The translations under genes and the position numbers were made by a program. A stretch of 64,000 bases of DNA from Rhodoferax potami (GTDB taxonomy: Bacteria; Pseudomonadota; Gammaproteobacteria; Burkholderiales; Burkholderiaceae_C), in contig NZ_JAVBIJ010000001.1 in NCBI RefSeq assembly GCF_032193765.1, positions 744,001-808,000 of the forward strand. Reading direction: 5' to 3'. Below are positions 27,043-36,031 of this stretch, one piece after another; within the stretch, counting starts at the first letter, position 1, and each line of letters starts with the position of its first letter. The notes under the pieces were generated by a model. It ran no database searches. It saw only the letters and a list, made by a program, of their open reading frames with translations, and had not been told where the DNA came from.

Positions 27043-29157
27043 CTAATCCACGATTTCCCACGCGGTGCGATAGCCGCCAATGCGCTTCACGTAGGTCAGC
27101 AGCTCCTTGAAAAAGGGATGGCTACTCAGCGTAGACGAATCCCCCACCAGCAACAGCTTTCGGCGAGAGCGGGTCATGCCCACGTTCATGCGGCGAATGT
27201 CCGCCAGAAAGCCAATTTCTCCGTGGTTATTGCTGCGCGTCAGTGAGATAGCAATGATGTCGCGCTCCTGGCCCTGAAACGAATCGACCGTGCCCACGCT
27301 CAATATGCGGTTTTGCAACAAGCCGCTAAGCGCCTCGCTCTCCTCGATGGTGTCTTTCAAATAGTTGATCTGGGCACGGTAGGGCGCAATCACGCCGATA
27401 GAGAGGCGTTTTGACTCATCGTCGGCTGGGGTGTGCAGCGCTAGTAATTGGGTGAGTCGCTTCAGCAATAGGTCGGCTTCTTCCGGGTTGGCGGTGGAGC
27501 GACTTTCGGGAATGGTGATTTCAGAAAAGCCAAAACCGGCCGTGTCGAGAAACTCCACAGGCTGTTCGGACGCGAAACTCATGTCGAACGCACTCAGGTC
27601 GGCGTGGCGCACGCTAGGGTGCGCCTCTAACTGGCCGTTGTAGAAGTGCTCAGAGCTAAAACCCATGATGTGCTCATGCATGCGGTACTGCACCGTGAGC
27701 ATGCGCGCCGTGGTCGGGTGGCGTTTGATGCACTTCTCAAACAGGGTCTCGCGCAGCCCTTCGCGGGCGGCTTTTTCGCTCTTGACAGTGGGGGGCAACT
27801 GGTGGTGGTCGCCAGCCAGGATCACCCGCTCGCCCTTGGCAATCGGTATCCAGCATCCGGGCTCCACGGCCTGAGCAGCTTCGTCGATGAAAACAGTCTC
27901 AAACGTGAGGTGCCTGATGCTGCGGTTGGCCGCGCCCACCAGGGTGCAGGTGATGACCTGCACCGAGTCGAGCACGTCGTCGGTCATAAAGCGCTCCAAA
28001 TCGTCAGCCGCTTGATACAGCGCGCGCGCCTCTTCTTTCAGCAGCCGGCGCTGCTGACGTTGCTCAAAGCCAAAGTTGCGAACGTATTCGCTGGCGGTTT
28101 CGCGGTACTGGTCTGCAGTTTGGCGCATCGCCCGCATCTTGCTGTAGCTGCCATGGGCCATCACCCGGGCATCGAGGGTGTGCTTTAACAGCAGCTCTGA
28201 CACGCGACTGGGGTTGCCCAGGCGGATCACGTTGACGCCGCGCTCGGCCAGCTTTTCGGTGAGCAGGTCTACCGCCGTGTTCGAGGGGGCGCACACCAAC
28301 ACCCGCCGCTCTCGCCGGGTGGTTTCCAGAATGGCTTGCACCAGCGTGGTGGTTTTGCCGGTTCCGGGAGGGCCGTGAATGATGGCCACATCTTGCGCGG
28401 CGACGACATGGCGCACCGCCGCCAGCTGCGACTCGTTCAGCGGGCTAGGGTAGAGCAGGTCGTCGGTCTTGGGCTCCCGAAAGCGCGGTTGCTGCGCGCC
28501 CAGCAGTACATCGCGTAGCTCGGCCAGCCGATCGCCACGGGCGCGGGTGACCTCAGCCAAAGCGCGCTCCATCTCGCGGTAACTCACTTCGTCAAAGGTG
28601 AGGTCGATGCCCAGCTTGCAGCCATCAAGCACCCAGTCGGGCAAGTCGGCCTTGTTGGTGGTGAGCGACAGCTTGTTACGCCGCACGCTGGTGATCACAC
28701 CAGGGAGCGTGGGCTGGTCGTCCTTCGAGTGGCCCGGGAGATTGGCAAACAGCGACGCATTGCTTCCCACTTGAAACAAATGCAGGCCCTGCTGGCTAGG
28801 CGCGCGCTCCAACTCCAGCACCACTTTGCCCCCAAAGCCGGTGTCTTCGTTGGTAATGGTGACGGGGTACCAGGTGAGCCCACGCTTTTGGCGCTCTTGG
28901 ATGCTGACCTTTGCGCTTTTGAGCTTGAATTGCGCCAGGTCTTCTTTCTGCTCCAGTTGCATGAGGGCCTGCACGCGGAGCAACTCTTGCTCAATAGTGC
29001 CACGATCGGTAGAAGGAGGGGCGGAGTCAACCGATGGAATAGATATTTGAAAGCTCCAAATTTTGAGAGGGCCCGGCACGTTAAGTCGTGCGGCAGTGTC
29101 TGGCGAGGTGCGAAAGAATATCAGCCCTTCCTTGTTGCCGATGGTGGAGGGGAACAC
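27043..29157 (-). CDS. Upf1/SMUBP2-like superfamily 1 helicase
   Basis: 704 aa. The N-terminal SMUBP2-like beta-barrel region (residues about 55-210) precedes SF1 helicase motifs: IIHGPPGTGKTTT (Walker A), APSNTAVD (Ia), FIDEAAQA (II), LAGDHHQLPPT (III), VQYRMH (IV), VDSFQGQERD (V) and NVGMTRSRRKL (VI). This order is that of Upf1/Sen1/IGHMBP2 5'-3' RNA/DNA helicases. The first start, GTG at 29157, has no clear ribosome site, and the first about 50 residues look untypical, so the true start may be internal. Target nucleic acid unknown. Confidence 0.88.
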   Translation of the reverse strand: MFPSTIGNKEGLIFFRTSPDTAARLNVPGPLKIWSFQISIPSVDSAPPSTDRGTIEQELLRVQALMQLEQKEDLAQFKLKSAKVSIQERQKRGLTWYPVTITNEDTGFGGKVVLELERAPSQQGLHLFQVGSNASLFANLPGHSKDDQPTLPGVITSVRRNKLSLTTNKADLPDWVLDGCKLGIDLTFDEVSYREMERALAEVTRARGDRLAELRDVLLGAQQPRFREPKTDDLLYPSPLNESQLAAVRHVVAAQDVAIIHGPPGTGKTTTLVQAILETTRRERRVLVCAPSNTAVDLLTEKLAERGVNVIRLGNPSRVSELLLKHTLDARVMAHGSYSKMRAMRQTADQYRETASEYVRNFGFEQRQQRRLLKEEARALYQAADDLERFMTDDVLDSVQVITCTLVGAANRSIRHLTFETVFIDEAAQAVEPGCWIPIAKGERVILAGDHHQLPPTVKSEKAAREGLRETLFEKCIKRHPTTARMLTVQYRMHEHIMGFSSEHFYNGQLEAHPSVRHADLSAFDMSFASEQPVEFLDTAGFGFSEITIPESRSTANPEEADLLLKRLTQLLALHTPADDESKRLSIGVIAPYRAQINYLKDTIEESEALSGLLQNRILSVGTVDSFQGQERDIIAISLTRSNNHGEIGFLADIRRMNVGMTRSRRKLLLVGDSSTLSSHPFFKELLTYVKRIGGYRTAWEIVD

Positions 29158-29187
29158 GGGTGATTGGACTGACGTCAGAATTGCCCT

Positions 29188-29946
29188 ATGAAAAATTTAT
29201 GGATGCTGACACTGCTTTGGATGTTTACCGGCTCAATGGCGAAGGCGGCGAACGATGACATGCAGGCGATAAGAGGGTTTGCCATTGACCGCACGGAAGT
29301 GAGCATCGCGCAGTTTGCGCGCTATGTGCAGGCCACAGGGATCTTCACCACTGCCGAAAGGGCAGGAGGCGGCAGCACCTATGAGGGTGGTTGGGTGCAA
29401 CGCAAAGGATGGACTTGGCGCACTCCTTACGGTGTTCCTGCAAACGACAGAGAACCCGCGGTGCACATCACGTTCAATGAGGCCAAAGCATATTGCCAAT
29501 GGGCGGGTAAGCGGCTTCCCAATGACGCCGAATGGATGGAGGCGGCTTACATTGAACGACGGGCTACTCCCACTGCTGGTTTTGTGAAAGACACGCGCTA
29601 CCCGTATCCAACTGGAATCAGCCCTGAAGGCGCCAACTGCCTGGGAGATTGCGGTAGCACAAAGACCCTTGCAGCTTATGCTGGTGGCTTGGTCACCTCC
29701 AGAGGCGGTGGCCATGTGTTGACCGGAACCACGCGAACAGGCGTCAATGGCCTATGGGACATGGGCGGCAATGCATGGGAGTGGACAGATGACGGTAAGC
29801 CTCCGGCGGCAGATACCGATCGCCCAACGCGCGGCGGCTCCCGGTGGTACGGAGCCGCCCAGATGCATCGCGATCATCTGCAAACGAAACCGGCCTCCAC
29901 GGCGGTTGTTTACATCGGCTTCAGGTGTGCAAAAAGTTTGCCGTAG
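29188..29946 (+). CDS. FGE/SUMF1-domain protein, exported
   Basis: 252 aa with a signal peptide (MKNLWMLTLLWMFTGSMAKA). The remainder is a formylglycine-generating-enzyme-type domain: DRTEVSIAQFARYVQATG, EPAVHITFNEAKAYCQWAGKRLPNDAEWMEAAY, and MGGNAWEWTDD through GFRCAKS near the end. The catalytic cysteine pair of true FGE is not clear: GANCLGDCGS is present but in another context, so sulfatase activation is not claimed. No sulfatase gene is nearby. The exported location suggests a periplasmic C-type-lectin-like or cofactor role. Two hairpins follow the stop. Confidence 0.82.
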   Translation: MKNLWMLTLLWMFTGSMAKAANDDMQAIRGFAIDRTEVSIAQFARYVQATGIFTTAERAGGGSTYEGGWVQRKGWTWRTPYGVPANDREPAVHITFNEAKAYCQWAGKRLPNDAEWMEAAYIERRATPTAGFVKDTRYPYPTGISPEGANCLGDCGSTKTLAAYAGGLVTSRGGGHVLTGTTRTGVNGLWDMGGNAWEWTDDGKPPAADTDRPTRGGSRWYGAAQMHRDHLQTKPASTAVVYIGFRCAKSLP

Positions 29947-30346
29947 TACCTTCGGTACCAAGGTCACAACCACTGGTTAGTGGTCGCCTTGCGACCCAAA
30001 GCAGTCCTAAGCCTCTGCGAACTAATCACTCTAAAGCAGACATTGGCATCGATAAATTTACTACCAGCAATTTCGAGAACTGAGCACTCTAAGCAGTCCA
30101 GTTGGGCATTTGTACTGTCGCGAGTTTTGCAGGATGTTGGGCGGGCGCAGAGCGGCATCTTCCCGCATCACGGTACTTAACGTTAGGGCGTGTCACATTC
30201 TTTTTTTTAAAAGAAATGTCTAGCCCTTGCGTTTGTAATGCGAGGGTCCTCCGATCGATCCGCTCACCTCAAGTCAAACGGCTACTTTAGAAATAAGCTA
30301 TAAATCCGGCTACAGACCGACAAATCGGCAACTAGGGAGCGGATAT
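29946..30346. other. Non-coding stretch with short hairpins
   Basis: 400 bp without a convincing gene. It starts with two perfect hairpins: GTACC-TTC-GGTAC (29946-29958) and GGTCGC-CTT-GCGACC (29982-29996). Further on, loosely repeated AAGCAG(T/A)C phrases occur, plus a run of eight T residues near 30200. The hairpins may terminate the FGE-like transcript, though no strong U tract follows them. Confidence 0.4.
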
Positions 30347-30496
30347 ATGAAGAAGCGGTTATCCAATGCAGCCTGCACGCCGCTTGTAGGGTGTAGCACT
30401 ACAGAAGTGATTCGTGCACTTGACGTGACAGCAGGGCAGCAGCTCGTTGCTTTGAAAAAGACCCGTGACAACGATGCTCTGAGTGCATCTGAGTAA
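30347..30496 (+). CDS. Small lipoprotein-like peptide (49 aa)
   Basis: Open from ATG 30347, preceded by AGGGAGC. It begins MKKRLSNAACTPLVGCSTTE, with a lipobox-like LVGC but a poor hydrophobic core. It ends ALKKTRDNDALSASE, resembling the start of a short C-terminal SHOCT-like helix that normally continues with aromatic and acidic residues. The TAA after Glu may be a truncation. Possibly a decayed lipoprotein; no function assigned. Confidence 0.35.
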   Translation: MKKRLSNAACTPLVGCSTTEVIRALDVTAGQQLVALKKTRDNDALSASE

Positions 30497-30545
30497 GACT
30501 CATAGTGTCTGAGACTCATCAACAACGTTGAATAAAAGAGCCTCC

Positions 30546-30761
30546 ATGCAGCACGCATGCACTCTTGGCTTGGGATTGCTCGTTATCGCGTTGCTGGCAG
30601 TAACTGGTTGCGCCAGAAGTAGCAAAGCTCCCTGGCAAGCATTGACCGAAATTACCAAAAGCCAAGATATCAACGGCTTGGTCAGTACAAAACTTGCGGG
30701 CGCTTTGTCTGGCGATGACTTTGAGTCGTTGAGCAATACCATTGTGAAACGCCTCAACTAA
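30546..30761 (+). CDS. Putative small lipoprotein (71 aa)
   Basis: The N-terminus MQHACTLGLGLLVIALLAVTGC is a good lipoprotein signal with lipobox AVTGC. The mature part is only about 50 residues, ending in a helical DDFESLSNTIVKRLN. A TTG six codons upstream is possible, but the ATG has a purine-rich AAAAGAG upstream. It lies 16 bp before the CPBP protease gene in the same direction, so co-transcription is likely. Unknown function. Confidence 0.55.
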   Translation: MQHACTLGLGLLVIALLAVTGCARSSKAPWQALTEITKSQDINGLVSTKLAGALSGDDFESLSNTIVKRLN

Positions 30762-30777
30762 GACTGCGACCTTTCCT

Positions 30778-31536
30778 ATGTTGAATTTTTTCCATTGGGA
30801 AGATGTGGGATCTGACTTCCCTTTCTACCGCGACTCCCCCAGTTCCCTCACCTTCCGCCAGTGGTGGCTAGTAGTTGCTGCGACAGCAGCGGCATTCATG
30901 GCTTTGGCCTTGACCGCCACCTTGTCAGGGGCCGGACTTTTCTGGCCTTTTCTTCCAGCCATTGGGCTGGCGGCTATCCCGCTTCTGGCTCTAGCGCGAG
31001 TAGCACCTGAGCACTGGACCTGCCTTTTCGGCCGGGTGGGCTTACGAGAGGTGCGGCTGATGCTGGGTTTTGCTCTGCTCAACATCGTTATCACTATGGG
31101 TCTGGGGGCCATCGTGCTGGCGCTCGGCCATACGTCTTCCAATTCAGCCACTTCGCAGTTGGGTTCGCTGGACGCTTTAGAGCTCATCGCTTTTTTTGCC
31201 AAAACGCTGCCGCAACTGCTCGGCGAGGAACTCATTACGATCCTGCCGTTCCTGGCTCTTCTTCATTGGCTCACGCAAAGCCTGCAATGGGGGCGCAAAA
31301 CCGCTATCGTGGCCGTGTGGGTACTTACCTCGGTCATGTTCGGACTGCTTCACCTGCCTACGTATGACTGGAATTGGCTGCAGTGCATAGTTGTCATCGG
31401 CGGTGCCCGTATGGTGTTGACACTGCCCTGGATCATGACCAAGAACCTCTGGGTCTCCACCGGCGCTCACATCACCAATGACTGGATCTTGTTTGGCGTG
31501 GGCGTGTTGGGCGCAGGTTTGGCTGGCAAGGTTTAA
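30778..31536 (+). CDS. CPBP-family intramembrane metalloprotease
   Basis: 252 aa, about seven membrane helices. The CPBP (Abi/CAAX-like) motifs are present: paired glutamates in LLGEELITILPF, histidine in VMFGLLHLPTYDW and a further His/Asn in GAHITNDWIL. Such proteases mature or destroy small membrane peptides, and some bacterial members give bacteriocin immunity. Flanked by a small lipoprotein gene (16 bp upstream) and a 63-aa gene (29 bp downstream), forming a compact three-gene set of unknown role. Confidence 0.8.
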   Translation: MLNFFHWEDVGSDFPFYRDSPSSLTFRQWWLVVAATAAAFMALALTATLSGAGLFWPFLPAIGLAAIPLLALARVAPEHWTCLFGRVGLREVRLMLGFALLNIVITMGLGAIVLALGHTSSNSATSQLGSLDALELIAFFAKTLPQLLGEELITILPFLALLHWLTQSLQWGRKTAIVAVWVLTSVMFGLLHLPTYDWNWLQCIVVIGGARMVLTLPWIMTKNLWVSTGAHITNDWILFGVGVLGAGLAGKV

Positions 31537-31565
31537 GCAGCGAATGCAGTGAGAAAGGGTCGGCG

Positions 31566-31757
31566 ATGAGCCATAAAAACATTGAGATGTTGGCAGAAAA
31601 ATTGGCCGCCGGGCGGGCAATGCGCAAGCAAACCAATCGCCAGTCACACCTGGGCACGAGTGACGCCTTTGTTACCGCCCTGACTCGTCACGCAAGCGCG
31701 TATGCGGATCAGGTCCATCGAGATTTCGAGGTTTTCCGCACAAATTTGAGCGTTTGA
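31566..31757 (+). CDS. Hypothetical protein (63 aa)
   Basis: A charged, helical peptide (MSHKNIEMLAEKLAAGRAMR at the start) with no membrane segment or known motif. AGAAAGGG lies about 12 nt before the ATG. It follows the CPBP protease gene at 29 bp, so it is probably in the same transcript. Not recognised. Confidence 0.5.
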   Translation: MSHKNIEMLAEKLAAGRAMRKQTNRQSHLGTSDAFVTALTRHASAYADQVHRDFEVFRTNLSV

Positions 31758-33505
31758 GCCTCCCTTTTTTCATCTTGCCTACCCTGAAACCTATGAACAA
31801 TATCTTCAGCAAAGCTACCTCTGCACTTCCCGGCCTTCTCGTGGCCGGATTGCTTGCCACTTCGACGGTTCACGCCGGAGGCGTTCTCACCGATGTCCCC
31901 GCTCTGGGCTATTCGCCCCAGAACATGGACAAGACGGTCGACCCGCGTCAGGACTTTTTCCGCTATGCCGCTGGCAACTGGCTCAAAAATACTGAAATTG
32001 CCCCCAGCGACCCTGATGTCGGCGGCTTTACGCTGCTAGCGCGCAACCTTGACAAACAACTGCTGACGCTCATCAAGGCTTCCGCTGCCGAAACCAACGC
32101 GCCCAAGGGCTCAGCGCGTCAGCAAGTCGGCGATTTTTACAAGGCGGCCATGGACGATGCCCGTCGGGACGCCCTTGGAGTCAAACCGTTGGAGGCAGAC
32201 TTGCAGCGCATCGCAGCAGCGGGCGGAACTCCGGCTGACTACGGCCGTCTTGCCGGCCGTTTGCAGGATGGGGTTGGCGGGTCCCCATTGATCATGATCG
32301 CCGCCATGCCGGATGCCAAGGACAGCAACACCACCGTCATGGTGTTGCTACCCGGTGGGCAGTTGCTCGAACAGGATGAGTACTCCAAGCCCGAACATCA
32401 GAAGCTGCGCGAAACCTATCGCCAGTACGTGGTGTCGATGTTGAATGGGATCGGTGATCCGGTCGATACAGCCCGAAGCAATGCATCCAAAATTCTGGCC
32501 ATGGAGGCAAAGGTTGCGGGGTCCATGATGTCGCCTCTGCAGATGCGGGATCCGGCCAACACCTACAACATGATGACGCTGGACCAAGCGCAGGCGTTAA
32601 TCCCGGCGCTCGACCTCCGAGCCTTCCTGAAAGTGCAAGGGATCGCCGCGCCCAAAAAGGTGCAGGTAGTCGATATCAACGCCTTGAAGGCGCTGCAGAG
32701 AATGCTGACCGAGCTGCCGGTCGGCGATGTAAAGCAATTGCTTCGTTGGTTCTTGTTGGCCAGCCGCGCTTCGGAGCTGGGGCGGCCCTACCGGCTAGTC
32801 GAAGAAGAATTTTCGCGGACACGCAGGGGCCTCAAAACTTCCCCGGAGCAGGAGCGCGTGGTCACGCAGCAGATCGGAGCGCAGCTGTACCACCCTTTGT
32901 CGCAGTTGTATGTGCAGGCTTATTTTCCTGACTCCACCCGGCGCGAAATCACCGAGATGGTCGGGCATATCAAGGACGAGTTTGCCACCCGCCTTCGCAG
33001 CAACACGTGGCTGGACGACGCAACCCGCCGTGCAGCGCTTGAGAAGCTCGGGAAAATCGACATTCAGGTGGGCTACCCCAGTGGTTGGGTCGATTTCAGC
33101 TCGCTAGACATTCGCCCTGACGACCACTTTGGCAACGTGCAGCGTGCCAACCGCTTTGCTTTTCAGCGCGATATGGCGCGGGTTGACAAACCCGTTCTCA
33201 AGAATCGCTTTGCCGTAGCGACCAAGACGACCCCGATTGCGGTGAACTCGGCTTACAACTTCACCACCAACACCATCGACATCACGGCAGCCATCCTCCA
33301 GCCGCCGTTCTACAAGCCCGGTGCCGACGTCGCCGCCAATTACTGCGCCATAGGCGGGGTGATCGGCCATGAGATCACCCATGGTTTTGACAGTCTGGGG
33401 CGCCAGTACGATCCGCGCGGAAACCTGCGCAACTGGTGGACGCCGAAGGCTGATAAAGAGTTCAAGCAGCGCACCGATGTGCTGGTTGAGCAGTACAGCC
33501 AATAC

Positions 33506-35124
33506 GTCGTCCCTGCAAAATTCACTTCAAGCCACCCCCCAGCGCCGATCTGAGCCTTGCAGTCGGTTGAGGCCGATGATTTTGGCCAATTTCTCAAACA
33601 AGCCCGTCAAACCGCTCACCTGCAGCAGGCACAACAAAAGGCCCAGGCCTTTCCGGGCGATCATCCGCAGCAGCCAGCGGATGTTGTAGCCCGCCGCGCA
33701 CAGCACCGCGTGCAGTGCATCGCCTGCTGAGCCTTTGAGGTGGCAGCGGTCCATGCGGTGATCCGCTTTGAGGTGCCCGATGATCGGCTCGATCGCTTGG
33801 CGCCGTTTGAGCAGTCTGCGCTCTTCATCGGTCAACCGCTTGTCCTTGCCCCGGTGTTTGATCTCAATGTCCGGGTTGTCTTTGTCCACACCCCGGTAGC
33901 CCAAGTCTGCGTACACCACCTCGGGCTTGACCCCCAAGCCTTGCATCAGGATAGCGCTTTGCTCGATCTGCTCGTGCATGGTGTGCCCGTCATACGGGTT
34001 ACCGGGAAAGCTCCTGGCTCCCACGATCAAATTGCCCTTGAGCGTCATGGCCAGACCCACCTTCACGCCGAACTCGTACGGATTGCGGCTCTTGCCTTTT
34101 GAGATGCACTCCACCTCGGGCGCATGCCAGCTGTAGAGCTTGGCGCGGTTGTCCACTGCCTTGCGACTGCCGGTCTGCGTGACCAAGCGTTTGGCCTTGT
34201 CCAAGGTCTGGCCCAAGGTCTCTTGTATGGCTTGGCTGAGCGTGGTCATCTTGCGAGCCACCTCGCGCTGCAGCCGTCCAACGATGGTGCGCTGGCGTTT
34301 GATGGCTTTGCGCATGCGCTTGAACTGGCGGGCATGGGCATAGCGCCCAGCCTTGTAGCCCAGCAGTTGGCCTTCTTTGGCGTAGGTCTGTTTGAGCTCG
34401 ATGCCATTGGCTTTGGCCAACTCGACCACCTTGGATCGGGCGGTCTCCAGCAGCTTGCTGTCGGTGGGATGTGCCACAGCTTTTTCTTGCACCGTGGAGT
34501 CCACGATCATGCGGGTCAATTCTTTCTTGGCAATCAGCTTGAGGGTGACCGCCACTTCCATGGTGCGGGCCAGCAGTTCTTCCACGCCTTCTTCGCCCAG
34601 AGCTTTACGAAAGCGCCCCAGTTGTGTCGGGTCGCACGGCCACTGGTGTTCAAAGTATTCGTTGCCAGAAAAGTACTGCCAAGTGGGGGTCTCACCCCAG
34701 CGCTGGATCACGTCCTCGTCGCTCTCATTGAACGCATGCTTGAGGTACAGCAAGGCAACCATTAACCGGGTGGGCAGACGGGGACGGCCGGCATTGGAGA
34801 CGCCGCCACCGGCAACGGCCGAGACCGGACCAAACAAGTCCAAGTCTTCTATCTTCTTGCCAGACTTGACCTGGCGTGCCCAGCGCTGGACGAGGGAGGC
34901 TTCGATCTCTTGCCAAGGCATGCGGTTAGCAAGCACCGCCAGAGGGTGGCGCAAATCGATCATCTGATCCAGGCGGTTGCGGAAAAAGTCATCGGTCATG
35001 GCGCTGCTTTCAAAAACTCCCAGAAAACAGACTCCATTGAATATCTATTTGAGAGTTCTGACCATCCGGAATCACCCCAGATCACAAGCGTTCATGCGGG
35101 TTGCAGGGGTTTTGCAGGGACAAC
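33506..35124 (-). mobile_element. IS element copy 1 (1619 bp) in the M13 peptidase gene
   Basis: Terminal inverted repeats are GTCGTCCCTGCAAAA on the left and, read inward from the right, GTTGTCCCTGCAAAA (one mismatch in 15). Direct 6-bp target duplications CAATAC flank it at 33500-33505 and 35125-35130. It carries one transposase gene. The transposase sequence is identical to that of copy 2. Confidence 0.95.
33527..34999 (-). CDS. IS5/IS1182-like DDE transposase, copy 1
   Basis: 490 aa. The DDE triad is read as Asp in TRMIVDSTVQEKAV, Asp in VVYADLGYRGVDKDN and Glu in RRQAIEPIIGHLKADH. The last shows the R(3)E(6)K spacing of the IS4/IS5/IS1182 supergroup. The N-terminal domain (RLPTRLMVALLYLKHAFNES) is the DUF772-type region common in IS5-like transposases. 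A long insertion of helical basic sequence lies between the first two Asp residues. Full length and apparently intact. I do not assign an ISfinder name. Confidence 0.93.
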   Translation of the reverse strand: MTDDFFRNRLDQMIDLRHPLAVLANRMPWQEIEASLVQRWARQVKSGKKIEDLDLFGPVSAVAGGGVSNAGRPRLPTRLMVALLYLKHAFNESDEDVIQRWGETPTWQYFSGNEYFEHQWPCDPTQLGRFRKALGEEGVEELLARTMEVAVTLKLIAKKELTRMIVDSTVQEKAVAHPTDSKLLETARSKVVELAKANGIELKQTYAKEGQLLGYKAGRYAHARQFKRMRKAIKRQRTIVGRLQREVARKMTTLSQAIQETLGQTLDKAKRLVTQTGSRKAVDNRAKLYSWHAPEVECISKGKSRNPYEFGVKVGLAMTLKGNLIVGARSFPGNPYDGHTMHEQIEQSAILMQGLGVKPEVVYADLGYRGVDKDNPDIEIKHRGKDKRLTDEERRLLKRRQAIEPIIGHLKADHRMDRCHLKGSAGDALHAVLCAAGYNIRWLLRMIARKGLGLLLCLLQVSGLTGLFEKLAKIIGLNRLQGSDRRWGVA

Positions 35125-35543
35125 CAATACGAAATTCTTCCGGGCCTGATGCACAACGGCGCCATGACCGTCACAGAGAATACCGCTGACTTGGGTGGCA
35201 TCACGCTCGCCCATGCAGCCTTGAAGCGCTTTCTGGCGAAGAACCCCACCCAAGACGTCGATGGGCTGAATGCTGACCAACGGTGCTTTGTAGCCTGGTC
35301 GCAAATGTGGGCCTACAAGGGGCGTTCGGAACGATTGCGGTTTCTGGTGTCTGTAGATGTCCACGCTATCGCGTCGGTGCGCGCCATCGCACCGCTGCTG
35401 CACCTTGATGCGTTCCACCAGGCTTTCGGTACCCGCCCGGGCGACGCTATGTGGCGCGCGCCGGAGAAGCGGCTGCGCATCTGGTAAGCCCCGCTCAATG
35501 ACATCTTCATTCGTCCAATCAAAACTCTCTGGAGTTCTTCATC

Positions 35544-36017
35544 ATGGCTAAAGCATTACTTTTTCTTCTGGCTGCAAGTCTGCCCATCGCAGCCCTAGCT
35601 AATGACCTTACGCTGTCCTGCCAGGGTCAAGGCGCGGTCATGGCCACCCAGACCACCACGGTGAACCAATTTCAACCGGGCAATCCCGGACACAATAAGA
35701 CGGGTGTGGTAACCACCCAGACACGGCGGCCCTACACTGGCACGGGGACGGTAGAAATCAAAACAGGCACGGCTCGCATGCGTGTACCCGATGCCATGGT
35801 GCCCGCCTTGATGAGTGGTGGTACCGAAGGCTGGTACCCCATAGAAGAGTTGAATATGGGCGAGAAAGAGATCACGGGCGTGGTGCATATCAATTTCCTC
35901 AGTCAACCCAAAATGCGGATTGATCGCATCAACGGAAAAATTACGCTCGTAGGCGGTGCCGGCGACTTCTCGGGTGACTGTAGTGCGGTCGATACCAACG
36001 CAAAACCCAAATTCTGA
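35544..36017 (+). CDS. Hypothetical periplasmic protein (157 aa)
   Basis: Signal peptide MAKALLFLLAASLPIAALAND with a probable cut after ALA. The mature chain is beta-rich with two cysteines (LSCQGQG near the start and SGDCSAV near the end) that could pair. No family recognised. It lies between the peptidase remnant and a lipoprotein gene (14 bp further on), inside the segment bounded by the two IS copies. Confidence 0.65.
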   Translation: MAKALLFLLAASLPIAALANDLTLSCQGQGAVMATQTTTVNQFQPGNPGHNKTGVVTTQTRRPYTGTGTVEIKTGTARMRVPDAMVPALMSGGTEGWYPIEELNMGEKEITGVVHINFLSQPKMRIDRINGKITLVGGAGDFSGDCSAVDTNAKPKF

Positions 36018-36031
36018 GTACTGGATTGGCA

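Larger units (their letters stand above)
31793..35487 (+). pseudogene. M13 (neprilysin/PepO-like) metallopeptidase interrupted by an IS
   Basis: The signal peptide (LLVAGLLATSTVHA) and most of the peptidase lie at 31793-33505, ending in the zinc site GHEITHGFD (HExxH) and EQYSQY. The IS (33506-35124) then adds 15 foreign residues and a stop. After the IS, the frame resumes at 35131 with NGAMTVTENTADLGG, which holds the third zinc ligand (ENTAD), and the C-terminal PGDAMWRAPEKRLRIW. Excising the IS and one CAATAC copy gives an intact 689-codon gene, normal for M13. As it stands the product lacks the ExxxD ligand and cannot be active. Start at ATG 31793; a TTG at 31754 is less likely. Confidence 0.93.

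Noticed and set aside
30170..30200. Integron attC-like AACGTTAGGG string
   Set aside because: No matching inverse core or paired stem could be found around it, and no integrase is present.
34124..34765. Plus-strand open frame inside the IS
   Set aside because: Antisense of the transposase, repeated identically in both copies only because the IS is identical; no recognised accessory IS gene.
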